Shown here in pieces: positions 8,691 to 16,258 of a stretch of 28,653 bases of DNA. The notes beneath the pieces were generated by a model that worked only from the letters and a program-made list of their open reading frames with translations, was not told where the DNA came from and did not search any database. Both the position numbers and the translations under genes were made by a program. The stretch covers positions 1 to 28,653 of the forward strand of contig CAZGQO010000019.1 in NCBI GenBank assembly GCA_964527925.1, read 5' to 3'. The stretch is from Ch128b sp964527925. Its GTDB lineage: Bacteria > Bacteroidota > Ignavibacteria > Ch128b. Position 1 is the stretch's first letter, and the number at the start of each line of letters is the position of its first letter.

Positions 8691-9758
8691 CTAAAAGATG
8701 ACTATCTTTTTCCCGTTACGTTGAAAATTAAAATCAAGTGCAATACTGATTTTCTCAAGTATTTCATCGAGTGAATTTGAATCGAAATAACCAGTAAGAG
8801 TTTTTGAAGTGATCTTTTTATTTTTAATCGTTATATCAACATTATAGATTCGTTCAAGTTCATCCACTATTTCAGATAGCGGTGTTTCAACAAACGATAT
8901 TTTATTTTCTCTCCAGGCTGTGTAAAGTTTAGTATCAACTTTAACAGGTCGACTAAATTTATCTCTTTGGGCAGTTATCATCTCATCTTTTTCAACTCTT
9001 ACAAATTTAGAACTATCTTCATTGTAGAGTACAACTTTTCCACGAGTAACAACCAGACTCAATCGATTATAACGATACCTCAGGTTAAATTCTGTACCTT
9101 TTACTTCCGTAAATTTATCACCAGTCTGTACAATAAAAGGTTGTTCAGGATTAGATTTAATAATAAAGTAACCTTCGCCTTCAAGTTTTACTAATCTTTT
9201 GTTATCACTAAAAAATTGGGGGTAGATTAATTTTGAATCAGCATTTAGATAAACAAAACTTCCATCTGAGAGAGGAATGGTAGCTTTTTCGCCTTTTTTC
9301 GTTTGAAACTGATATTCTTTTATTTCCTCTGGTTCAGGCAGTGAATATTTTTCTAATGGTTTATTTACGAATTGATAGGCTATTAATGATAGGATTATTA
9401 TGGTAGCAACTCTTGAGAAAAATATAAATTGATTTGTTCGATCTTTTTTGAACTTGCCAGACTTATATTCTTTTTTATTAATATTTGATTCTCTTTGAAA
9501 ATGTTCTTGTGGAGACTTTGATGATTGTTTTTCAATGATATTTCTTTCCAGCCTTTCCCATTCTTTTATCAAATCAGGGGAAAGAGGAGTCGGCAGATTC
9601 CCTATTTTTTCCCAAAGGAGAGCGACCCGACCGAACTCCTCTTTATGTTCATCACTTTCTGCTAACCAATTGTTAAAAAATTCCTTCTCCGATTCGTTGG
9701 CTTCATCTTTTAGGATTTTAATAAGAAAATAAGAATCAATTGAATATTTTTTAGTCAT
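8691..9758 (-). CDS. FecR-family anti-sigma/sigma-regulator protein with DUF4974
   Basis: 355 aa, standard FecR length in Bacteroidota. The N-terminal cytoplasmic part contains the typical SEKEFFNNWLAES and HKEEFGRVALLWEKI segments (about 23-52). One membrane span lies near 111-131 (FIFFSRVATIIILSLIAYQF). The periplasmic FecR domain (about 150-260) includes IPLSDGSFVYLNADS and LEGEGYFIIKS. The C-terminal DUF4974-type domain (about 285-355) runs from SFVETPLSEIVDELERIYN to the end. FecR proteins relay the state of an STN-type TonB receptor to a FecI-type ECF sigma factor. Here the receptor follows directly, but no sigma gene is adjacent; the only ECF sigma in the window (near 22 kb) has its own membrane partner. 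It is the first gene of the minus-strand operon. Confidence 0.92.
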   Translation of the reverse strand: MTKKYSIDSYFLIKILKDEANESEKEFFNNWLAESDEHKEEFGRVALLWEKIGNLPTPLSPDLIKEWERLERNIIEKQSSKSPQEHFQRESNINKKEYKSGKFKKDRTNQFIFFSRVATIIILSLIAYQFVNKPLEKYSLPEPEEIKEYQFQTKKGEKATIPLSDGSFVYLNADSKLIYPQFFSDNKRLVKLEGEGYFIIKSNPEQPFIVQTGDKFTEVKGTEFNLRYRYNRLSLVVTRGKVVLYNEDSSKFVRVEKDEMITAQRDKFSRPVKVDTKLYTAWRENKISFVETPLSEIVDELERIYNVDITIKNKKITSKTLTGYFDSNSLDEILEKISIALDFNFQRNGKKIVIF

Positions 9759-9781
9759 TTTGAATTCTTTCGCAAGTAATC

Positions 9782-9818
9782 ATAAAATAAAAAGGAGTGG
9801 AACAGAATTCCACCCCTT
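9782..9818 (-). terminator. Terminator-like hairpin just upstream of fecR
   Basis: Read on the minus strand, the stem is AAGG plus GTGGAA (one A/C mismatch between them), a 5-nt loop, and the matching arm, followed by TTTTTATTTT. The arms are 9792-9802 and 9808-9818. It lies only about 25 nt before the fecR start codon and points into the operon, with no gene visible upstream on that strand. It may act as an attenuator of the fecR transcript or end an unannotated leftward RNA. The hairpin is seen directly; the role is inferred. Confidence 0.5.
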
Positions 9819-9938
9819 CGACCCTCAATAACGTTGACCCTGTTTTGAAAACATTTTTATTCATTTTCTCTTTAAAGTTTAAAACACATAAAAAGGCAAA
9901 AGGTACTATTATCATAATATGTTCACATCATAATTTTA

Positions 9939-10424
9939 GAGGTAGCCCGTAAACTGACAAATTTTCTTTGCATAATGTAAATTATTTACAATCGTAACAA
10001 GCCTCGGGCCTAGAAGTGATTTGTGATTATGAAAAATGTGAAATTCAAATTCGATGTGTAATTTTTAAAATGAATCCTCTACTGGGATTTGAATCAAATG
10101 GAGAACAAAACTGCTACAATAATTTTGACATCTACAAGTTCTAAAATTTCCGAACTTCAAATATTTGTCAGGGATTTTTTGAATACTGTATAATGTAATT
10201 GAGAAAAATCAAATCTCTGAGAGATTATAATTATTGTAGAATCATAAGAGGCACACAAAAATCAGATCCTCTTAGAGGTTTAATTATAATATGATTTTTC
10301 AAAAATTAAGATTTGCCAAAAAAATTAGGTACGAATTCGCGAATGAAAAAAATTATAATTAATCCTCAATTAACCTCTTTTGATCTCGTGCAAATTCGGA
10401 TCTACAATAGTTCGGGGCTGCCTC
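9939..10424. repeat. Possible decayed MITE-like element bounded by imperfect inverted repeats
   Basis: The left end reads GAGGTAGCCCGTAAACT (9939-9955). The reverse complement of the right end reads GAGGCAGCCCCGAACT (10409-10424). Both are followed inward by different sequence that ends in TTTGCA. Inside, TATTGTAGAATC and GAGGTTTAATTATAAT near 10232-10290 reappear inverted and diverged near 10355-10410. There is no coding content and no clear target-site duplication. The similarity is imperfect, so this is a tentative reading of a non-autonomous element or a structured regulatory region. Confidence 0.3.
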
Positions 10425-10807
10425 AAATGTAATATTTCAATTTTAAGTTTTGCAATAATCTGCTAAAACCTGCGTTTTCTATGTTCCATTTTTAATAATC
10501 ATACTTTTGAGTCATCATCAATTATAAAATCTCTTTCTTAAGAGAGAAATTCTTCTTTAATAAAAAATCTATAGCCAATTAGCGAATATTACTTACTGTC
10601 CATTCGTGTATTTCGTGGTCAAATATTTTTTCACTTTCACAAAAAGGATTGTAAAAAAGAGAACTTTCAAATTAATAATCTGTGATTTCTGCAGGCTATT
10701 TACTAATTACTCTTATCTACACTTTCTAATAAAATTCTTTGATTTTAATAATTAAACTCTGCTAAATTTTTCAGAATAATATTTTTTCAAAACACACCCT
10801 TACTTGC

Positions 10808-10838
10808 TTGATTTTCTCAAATACAACAATAATTTTTG
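10808..10838 (+). promoter_or_regulatory. Candidate promoter of the plsC operon
   Basis: TTG (10808-10810), then 19 nt, then TAATTTTTG (10830-10838). This resembles the Bacteroidota TTG-N19-TAnnTTTG arrangement, except for one extra base between TA and TTTG. A start site a few bases downstream would place transcription just before the strong AGGAGGAG at 10854. The match is imperfect and the region is AT-rich, so chance is possible. Confidence 0.3.
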
Positions 10839-10866
10839 TAATTGAGAATCGAGAGGAGGAGAGTTC

Positions 10867-10914
10867 TTGGATATTTTTTCAATTACTAAAGAGATCTTAA
10901 ATGGATTTTATTAA
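10867..10914 (+). CDS. Possible 15-codon leader ORF overlapping the plsC start
   Basis: A TTG codon follows a strong GGAGG (10855-10859) by 7 nt, and the frame encodes MDIFSITKEILNGFY before TAA at 10912-10914. It overlaps the first 14 bases of plsC. The plsC ATG at 10901 has an in-frame stop directly before it and only a weak ribosome binding site of its own, so the strong site upstream needs another explanation, such as translational coupling. It is short and non-ATG, hence low confidence. Confidence 0.22.
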   Translation: MDIFSITKEILNGFY

Positions 10915-11611
10915 AACATATTTAAAAATTATCACAATCGTTATAGAAACTATTTTCTTCGCAATACTCGCAATAATTGCTTCAATATTTGATAGAAGGG
11001 GAAAGGTCTATAATTTTCTTGGAAAATTATGGTCTAAAATTCTATTATGGATTGCTGGTGTTAAAGTCGAAGTAATAGGTTCAGAAAATTTATCACCTGA
11101 TGAAAATTATGTTTATGTTGCAAATCATTGCAGTGGTTTTGACATTCCTGTTGTGATGGCTAATATTCCCGGTCAGTTAAGAATTGTCTTTAAAAAAGAA
11201 TTGACAAAAATTCCAATCTTTGGCTGGCAATTAAGAATTGGACCCTACATTCTAATTGACCGTGAAAATCCCACAAAAGCAATGGAAAGTTTAGAAATTG
11301 CAAAGAAAAAAATTGAAAAAGGTGTCTCAGTTCTGTTATTTGCCGAAGGTACACGAAGTCTCGATGGCAACATTCAACCTTTTAAAAGAGGTGCATTTAC
11401 TTTAGCAACCAGAAGTGGCAGAAAAATTGTTCCGTTGACTATAAAAGGCACTTATGAAATTCTACCGAAGAAAAAATTTAGAATTCGTCCAGGGATAGTT
11501 AAATTATTTATTGATCAACCAATTGAACATAACGGATCTATAGATAAAAAATCAGAACTCGAATTAATGGATAAAGTTAGAAACATCATTGTCAAAAATT
11601 ATTACTCATAA
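10901..11611 (+). CDS. plsC: 1-acyl-sn-glycerol-3-phosphate acyltransferase
   Basis: 236 aa. The LPLAT family motifs are clear: NHCSGFD (75-81, the catalytic HX4D with His76 and Asp81), an FKKELTKIPIFG block (98-109), FAEGTRS (147-153, EGTR substrate motif), and VPLTI (about 176-180). A hydrophobic N-terminal segment (about 8-30) probably anchors it to the inner membrane. It adds the second acyl chain to lysophosphatidic acid, giving phosphatidic acid for membrane phospholipids. The start is fixed by an in-frame stop at 10898-10900. The gene ends 1 nt before gatC and heads the plus-strand operon. A relaxed-specificity lysophospholipid or lipid-A-type acyltransferase is less likely given the canonical motifs. 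Confidence 0.9.
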   Translation: MDFIKTYLKIITIVIETIFFAILAIIASIFDRRGKVYNFLGKLWSKILLWIAGVKVEVIGSENLSPDENYVYVANHCSGFDIPVVMANIPGQLRIVFKKELTKIPIFGWQLRIGPYILIDRENPTKAMESLEIAKKKIEKGVSVLLFAEGTRSLDGNIQPFKRGAFTLATRSGRKIVPLTIKGTYEILPKKKFRIRPGIVKLFIDQPIEHNGSIDKKSELELMDKVRNIIVKNYYS

Positions 11612-11612
11612 A

Positions 11613-11897
11613 ATGGAATTAACTAAAGAATTAATCAATCACATAGCTGAACTTGCACATTTGAAACTTACTGAGGAAGAAATTGAAAAATTTCAGAAAG
11701 AATTAAGCCAGATCCTTGATTATGTCAATCAGTTAAATGAAGTAGATACTTCAAATGTTGATCCTCTTCATCACCCATTATCACTTACGAATGTTTTTCG
11801 TGAAGACAAAGTAAAAGAATCAATTGAAAGAGAAGAAGCTTTAAAGAATGCACCAGACTCAACTAATGAGTTCTTCAAGGTTCCAAAGGTAATTTGA
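11613..11897 (+). CDS. gatC: Asp-tRNA(Asn)/Glu-tRNA(Gln) amidotransferase subunit C
   Basis: 94 aa from the ATG at 11613; a TTG 24 nt upstream in the same frame would overlap plsC and adds residues not typical of the family. The N-terminus has HIAELAHLKLTEEEIEKF, the GatC signature, and the C-terminal half has the expected VDPLHHP and FREDKV region plus the closing FFKVPKVI. GatC stabilises the GatA-GatB heterodimer that converts misacylated Glu-tRNA(Gln) or Asp-tRNA(Asn) to the correct form in the cytoplasm. gatA and gatB are not in this window, so the subunit gene is unlinked from its partners here. It starts 1 nt after plsC and its TGA overlaps the kdsB start. Confidence 0.9.
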   Translation: MELTKELINHIAELAHLKLTEEEIEKFQKELSQILDYVNQLNEVDTSNVDPLHHPLSLTNVFREDKVKESIEREEALKNAPDSTNEFFKVPKVI

Positions 11898-12646
11898 TGT
11901 CAAAAATATTAGGACTGATACCAGCAAGATTTGCCTCAACAAGATTGTTTGGAAAACCTCTACGATTCATTGGAAATAAACCAATGATCCAACATACATA
12001 TGAATCGGCTTCAAAATCAATTTATCTTGATAGACTTGTTGTTTTAACTGATGATATTAGAATTGTTAATGCGGTGAAATCATTCGGTGGAGAAGTTGAG
12101 TTAACTCCTGAAAATCTTCAAAGTGGAACTGATAGATGTGCATATTATTCAGAAAAATATATCGAGTATGATATTGTTGTTAATATTCAAGGCGATGAAC
12201 CATTCATAAAAAGAGAAATTATTGATGGAACTATCAAACCACTTTTACAAATTGATGAGATACAAATTGCAACTGCAGGAACTTATTGCAAATCAGAAGA
12301 AGAAATTATTAATCCATCATTTCCAAAAGTCGTTATCGATGAAAAAGGTTTTGCAATTTACTTCTCACGTTCACCAATACCATTTTATCAGGATGATTCT
12401 CTTGAAAAAAAATACCTTCGACACATTGGCTTGTATGTCTACCGAAGAGACGTTCTCTTAAAAATTACTCAACTTCCTCAATCAAAGCTCGAAAGAATTG
12501 AAAAACTCGAACAATTACGAATGATCGAAAATGGATTTAAAATTAAAGTAGAACTTTTTGACTACGAACCAATTTCAGTTGATACCGAAGAAGATCTTAT
12601 TAATGCAATTAAATTCTGGGAAGAAAAAATCGGAATGAAAAAATGA
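11897..12646 (+). CDS. kdsB: 3-deoxy-manno-octulosonate cytidylyltransferase (CMP-Kdo synthetase)
   Basis: 249 aa, normal family length. The nucleotide-binding start GLIPARFASTRLFGKPL (6-22) and the NIQGDEPF motif (96-103) are diagnostic of KdsB. SRSPIPF (within the middle third) is the sugar-binding segment. It activates Kdo with CTP to CMP-Kdo for LPS inner-core assembly, so the organism makes Kdo-type lipopolysaccharide. The ATG at 11897 shares one base with the gatC stop, and the last four bases (ATGA at 12643-12646) overlap the next gene, indicating an operon with translational coupling. An upstream TTG at 11894 is in frame but unlikely to be the start. Confidence 0.93.
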   Translation: MSKILGLIPARFASTRLFGKPLRFIGNKPMIQHTYESASKSIYLDRLVVLTDDIRIVNAVKSFGGEVELTPENLQSGTDRCAYYSEKYIEYDIVVNIQGDEPFIKREIIDGTIKPLLQIDEIQIATAGTYCKSEEEIINPSFPKVVIDEKGFAIYFSRSPIPFYQDDSLEKKYLRHIGLYVYRRDVLLKITQLPQSKLERIEKLEQLRMIENGFKIKVELFDYEPISVDTEEDLINAIKFWEEKIGMKK

Positions 12647-13626
12647 TAGTCCCAACAAAAGTTGAACTCGCTAATATACCTACGCCAATTCAAGCAATCT
12701 TTTTTGAAGGATTTGAAATTTTAATCAAAAGAGATGATTACTCTGGTATTGAATGGACAGGCAACAAAATTCGTAAACTTGAATATCTTATTTTCGATGC
12801 TCTGCAAAAGAAAGCAAATGTTTTAATTACCTGTGGTGGAACTCAATCAAATCATGCACGAGCTACAGCTGCCGTTGCTGCAAGACTTGGATTAAAGTCA
12901 ATTCTTTATTTGCGCGGAAAGAATCCAAAACAAATAGATGGTAATTTAGCTCTTGATAAACTTTTTGGTGCAGAAATAAGATATGTTTCTCAGGAAGAAT
13001 ACGACAATATCGAAGAAATAGCGAAAAAGGAAATTACTTCACTGAAAAAGAAAGGATTAAAAGCTGTCTTTATTCCCGAAGGTGGATCATCTCCGCTTGG
13101 AATATGGGGTTATATCGAATGTGCACAGGAAATTGCCAGACAATTGAAATCTTTTAAGAACAAACCATCTAACATTGTTACCGCAGTAGGTTCAGGGGGT
13201 ACTTTAGCTGGTTTAGTAGTAGGGAAAAAATTGTATGGAATTAAATCTCATTTAGTCGGTGTAAATGTTCTTAAAACCGCTGGTGATTTTGAAAAAATTG
13301 TTTGTGATCTTGCTAATGAATGCAGTAAAAAATATAAACTCGGAATTAAGGTTAATTCAAAAGATTTTACTATTCTCGACGGCTATTCAACGGAAGGATA
13401 TGAAAATATTTCAAATAAGAAATTAGAATTGATTACTTTCATTTCCCAGGATTATGGCTTGCTTCTCGATCCAGCTTATACAGGTAAGGCATTTTATGGA
13501 ATGGTTGATCATTTCATTTATCAGGGAAATGAGTTTAACAGATTGATGTTTATACATACTGGAGGAATTTTTGGAGTTTTTCCTAAAATGAAAAAATATC
13601 TTCAAAAATTGGAGAGAAACTTTTAA
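12643..13626 (+). CDS. PLP-dependent D-cysteine desulfhydrase / ACC deaminase-family protein
   Basis: 327 aa, fold-type II PLP enzyme. The probable Schiff-base lysine is Lys42 in GNKIRKLEYL. The substrate-contact loop is GGTQSNHARA (65-74) and the phosphate-binding loop is GSGGTLAGL (183-191). Near the C-terminus LLLDPAYTGKAFYGM and HTGGIFGVFP match the family. Members deaminate or desulfhydrate D-cysteine, 1-aminocyclopropane-1-carboxylate or related small amino acids to 2-oxoacid and ammonia. Motifs alone do not separate D-cysteine desulfhydrase from ACC deaminase; the former is the more usual role outside plant-associated bacteria. It overlaps kdsB by 4 nt and ends 31 nt before the aconitase gene. 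Confidence 0.82.
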   Translation: MIVPTKVELANIPTPIQAIFFEGFEILIKRDDYSGIEWTGNKIRKLEYLIFDALQKKANVLITCGGTQSNHARATAAVAARLGLKSILYLRGKNPKQIDGNLALDKLFGAEIRYVSQEEYDNIEEIAKKEITSLKKKGLKAVFIPEGGSSPLGIWGYIECAQEIARQLKSFKNKPSNIVTAVGSGGTLAGLVVGKKLYGIKSHLVGVNVLKTAGDFEKIVCDLANECSKKYKLGIKVNSKDFTILDGYSTEGYENISNKKLELITFISQDYGLLLDPAYTGKAFYGMVDHFIYQGNEFNRLMFIHTGGIFGVFPKMKKYLQKLERNF

Positions 13627-13657
13627 GAACTAAAGCAAAAACAAAAGTGAGGTTATT

Positions 13658-16246
13658 ATGTTATTCGATTTTGACCTAATCAAAAAAGTTTATTCCGATT
13701 TTGCACAGAAAGTCGATGACGCCAGAAAATTACTTGGCAGACCAATGACTTATGCTGAAAAAATTCTATATGCTCATCTCTGGGAAAAGCCAATAAGTCC
13801 ATATGAAAGAGGAAAAGATTTTGTTGAATTTCGAATCGATCGTGTTGCAATGCAGGATGCCACAGCTCAGATGGCTTTACTTCAATTTATGTCCGTTGGT
13901 ATTCCAAAAGTTGCAGTACCTGCTACAGTTCACTGCGACCATTTGATTTTAGCTCAAGTTGGTGCAGAGGAAGATTTAAATCGTGCTTATGACGAAAACA
14001 AAGAAGTTTACGATTTTCTCGCTTCAGTTTCAGCCAAATACGGAATTGGCTTCTGGAAACCAGGTGCAGGAATTATTCACCAGGTTGTCCTTGAAAACTA
14101 TGCATTTCCTGGCGGAATGATGATTGGTACAGATTCTCATACACCAAATGCAGGTGGACTGGGAATGATTGCAATTGGTGTTGGTGGTGCCGATGCTGTT
14201 GATGTTATGGCTGGCATGCCATGGGAACTTAAATTTCCAAAATTACTTGGCGTAAAACTAACTGGTAAATTAAACGGTTGGACTTCTCCAAAAGATGTAA
14301 TTCTAAAACTTGCAGGTCTGCTTACAGTTAAAGGTGGAACGGGTTATATAATCGAATACTTTGGTGAAGGAACAAAATCTATCTCTTGCACTGGAAAAGG
14401 AACAATTTGCAATATGGGTGCTGAAGTTGGTGCAACAACTTCTGTTTTCCCATTTGATGAAAGAATGGTTGATTATCTCAATGCAACTGGAAGAGATGCA
14501 GTTGCAGAATTGGCTGTTAAATTAGCTTATTCCGTCTCCAACTATCTTGCTGCAGATCCTGAAGTTGAACTCGAACCAGAAAAATTCTTTGATCAGGTGA
14601 TTGAAATCAATCTTTCTGAATTAGAACCTCATTTAAATGGACCTTTTACTCCAGACCTTGCCTGGCCAATTTCAAAAATGAAAGATGCTGTCAGAGAAAA
14701 CAACTATCCTGAAAAAATTAGTGCCGCATTGATTGGAAGCTGTACAAACTCAAGCTATGAAGATATCGAAAGAGCTGCTTCGGTTGCAGAACAGGCTCTT
14801 AAAAAAGGTTTGAAAGCATCAACACAGTTCACAATCACTCCCGGGTCCGAACAAATTCGCGCAACCATTGAACGAGATGGTCAATTAAAACTTTTAACTG
14901 ATCTTGGCGGAGTTGTCTTAGCCAATGCCTGTGGTCCATGCATCGGAATGTGGAAGAGAATGGATATCCAAATTGGAGAACGAAACACTATAGTTACTTC
15001 TTTCAATAGAAATTTTGCTAAACGAAATGACGGCAATCCCGAAACTCTCGCTTTTGTAGCAAGTCCTGAAATTACAACTGCCCTTGCTATTGCAGGAAAA
15101 CTTACATTCAATCCGATAACAGATACACTTATCAACGAAAATGGTGAAGAAGTAAAACTCGACCCGCCAGAAGGTAAAGAATTACCAGAAAACGGTTTCG
15201 TTGTTGATGAAAAAGGATATGTACCACCAGCTGAAGATGGATCCGAAATTCAAGTAATAATCAAAGACGAAAGTGAAAGATTACAGGCTCTTTCACCATT
15301 TAAAAAATGGGATGGAAAAGATTTCATCGATTTGCCAGTTCTTATAAAAGTGAAAGGCAAATGTACAACAGATCATATTTCACCTGCTGGGCCCTGGTTA
15401 AGATATCGAGGACATCTCGATAAAATTTCGGATAATATGTTTTTAGGTGCTGTTAATTTCTTCACAAATGAAGCAGGTAAAACGAAAAATGTTTTCACCG
15501 GTGAATATAAAAGTGTTTCTGAAGTTGCCCGCGAGTATAAAAAGAACAATATCGGTTGGGTTGTAATTGGCGATGAAAATTATGGCGAAGGTTCATCTCG
15601 TGAACATGCTGCTATGGAACCAAGATATTTAGGCAGCAAAGCCATTATTGTTAAGTCCTTCGCAAGAATTCACGAAACAAACTTGAAGAAACAAGGAATT
15701 CTTGCTCTAACTTTTGCTGAACCAGATGACTATGACAAAATAAGAGAAGATGATAAAGTCAGTATCGTTGGTTTGAATGAATTTGCACCTAATAAACCAC
15801 TCAAGATGATAGTTAAACATTCAGACGAGACAACTGACGAAATTCTTCTCAATCACTCATATAATGAAAATCAAATTGAATGGTTCAAGGCTGGCAGTGC
15901 ATTAAATCTTGTTGCTGAACAATTCAGTAAAGTGGAAGTTGAACCTGAAGAAGTTGTTCAACCAGCAGAATCAGTTTCAGAAAAAGTTGAAGAGAAAGCA
16001 AAAGCGGTTAAAAAAGCTGGAAGGAAGAAGACAAAAACTGCACAGGCTAAGAAAGCCAAGAAAACATCAACTAAGAAAAAAACTACTACGAAGAAAGCCC
16101 AGGCTAAAAAAAGAAAAGCGAAGGCTGCCAGAGTCAAAGGTAAAGTGAAGAAAGTAACAAACAAGAAAGCGGCGGTGAAGAAAGGTTCTTCTAAATCGGC
16201 AGTTAAGAAGTCAGCTTCCAATAAGAAATCTTCACGAAAGAAATAA
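13658..16246 (+). CDS. Aconitate hydratase (mitochondrial type) with lysine-rich histone-like C-terminal tail
   Basis: 862 aa. Residues 1-756 form a complete aconitase of the mitochondrial (ACO2) type: GTDSHTPNAGGLG at 157-169, 4Fe-4S ligands Cys362 (GSCTNSS), Cys425 and Cys428 (ACGPCIGMW), and the swivelling domain with GEGSSREHAAMEPRYLG. It interconverts citrate and isocitrate in the TCA cycle. The domain ends at NLVAEQF (756), as usual for the family. An acidic linker follows (757-779, SKVEVEPEEVVQPAESVSEK, then VEE), then 83 residues (780-862) with 35 Lys and 4 Arg, rich in Ala, Thr and Ser, with no acidic or aromatic residue and no Met. This tail looks like a histone H1 or HU-type C-terminal tail. 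It is in frame without an internal start, so it is a true fusion. GAGG precedes the ATG. A hairpin terminator follows. Confidence 0.95.
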   Translation: MLFDFDLIKKVYSDFAQKVDDARKLLGRPMTYAEKILYAHLWEKPISPYERGKDFVEFRIDRVAMQDATAQMALLQFMSVGIPKVAVPATVHCDHLILAQVGAEEDLNRAYDENKEVYDFLASVSAKYGIGFWKPGAGIIHQVVLENYAFPGGMMIGTDSHTPNAGGLGMIAIGVGGADAVDVMAGMPWELKFPKLLGVKLTGKLNGWTSPKDVILKLAGLLTVKGGTGYIIEYFGEGTKSISCTGKGTICNMGAEVGATTSVFPFDERMVDYLNATGRDAVAELAVKLAYSVSNYLAADPEVELEPEKFFDQVIEINLSELEPHLNGPFTPDLAWPISKMKDAVRENNYPEKISAALIGSCTNSSYEDIERAASVAEQALKKGLKASTQFTITPGSEQIRATIERDGQLKLLTDLGGVVLANACGPCIGMWKRMDIQIGERNTIVTSFNRNFAKRNDGNPETLAFVASPEITTALAIAGKLTFNPITDTLINENGEEVKLDPPEGKELPENGFVVDEKGYVPPAEDGSEIQVIIKDESERLQALSPFKKWDGKDFIDLPVLIKVKGKCTTDHISPAGPWLRYRGHLDKISDNMFLGAVNFFTNEAGKTKNVFTGEYKSVSEVAREYKKNNIGWVVIGDENYGEGSSREHAAMEPRYLGSKAIIVKSFARIHETNLKKQGILALTFAEPDDYDKIREDDKVSIVGLNEFAPNKPLKMIVKHSDETTDEILLNHSYNENQIEWFKAGSALNLVAEQFSKVEVEPEEVVQPAESVSEKVEEKAKAVKKAGRKKTKTAQAKKAKKTSTKKKTTTKKAQAKKRKAKAARVKGKVKKVTNKKAAVKKGSSKSAVKKSASNKKSSRKK

Positions 16247-16258
16247 TTCAGTTTAACG

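Larger units (their letters stand above)
9759..10900. other. 1.1-kb gene-free divergent intergenic region
   Basis: No convincing coding frame on either strand; stops are frequent and the composition is very AT-rich. It separates the leftward fecR operon from the rightward plsC operon and must hold both promoters. Structures seen: the hairpin at 9792-9818; inverted GAGGYAGCCC motifs at 9939-9955 (+) and 10407-10424 (-); a short perfect hairpin at 10212-10226 (AATCTC/GAGATT, 3-nt loop); CCTCT/AGAGG at 10268-10278; and an imperfect inverted duplication of about 70-80 bp between roughly 10231-10301 and 10341-10410. A phrase with internal repetition (CATTCGTGTATTTCGTGG) lies at 10601-10618. By eye I found no remnant of a FecI sigma gene here. 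Confidence 0.7.

Noticed and set aside
9840..10800. Possible remnant of a FecI-type sigma gene upstream of fecR
   Set aside because: No stretch of sigma region 2 or 4 motifs could be found by eye in the minus-strand frames; only non-coding AT-rich DNA is seen.
11589..11612. TTG-initiated extension of gatC overlapping plsC
   Set aside because: The ATG at 11613 gives the standard GatC N-terminus and length; the extension adds residues unlike the family.
15958..16221. Minus-strand Phe/Ala-rich open frame opposite the aconitase tail
   Set aside because: It is the antisense image of lysine codons in the tail; it has no ribosome binding site and improbable composition.
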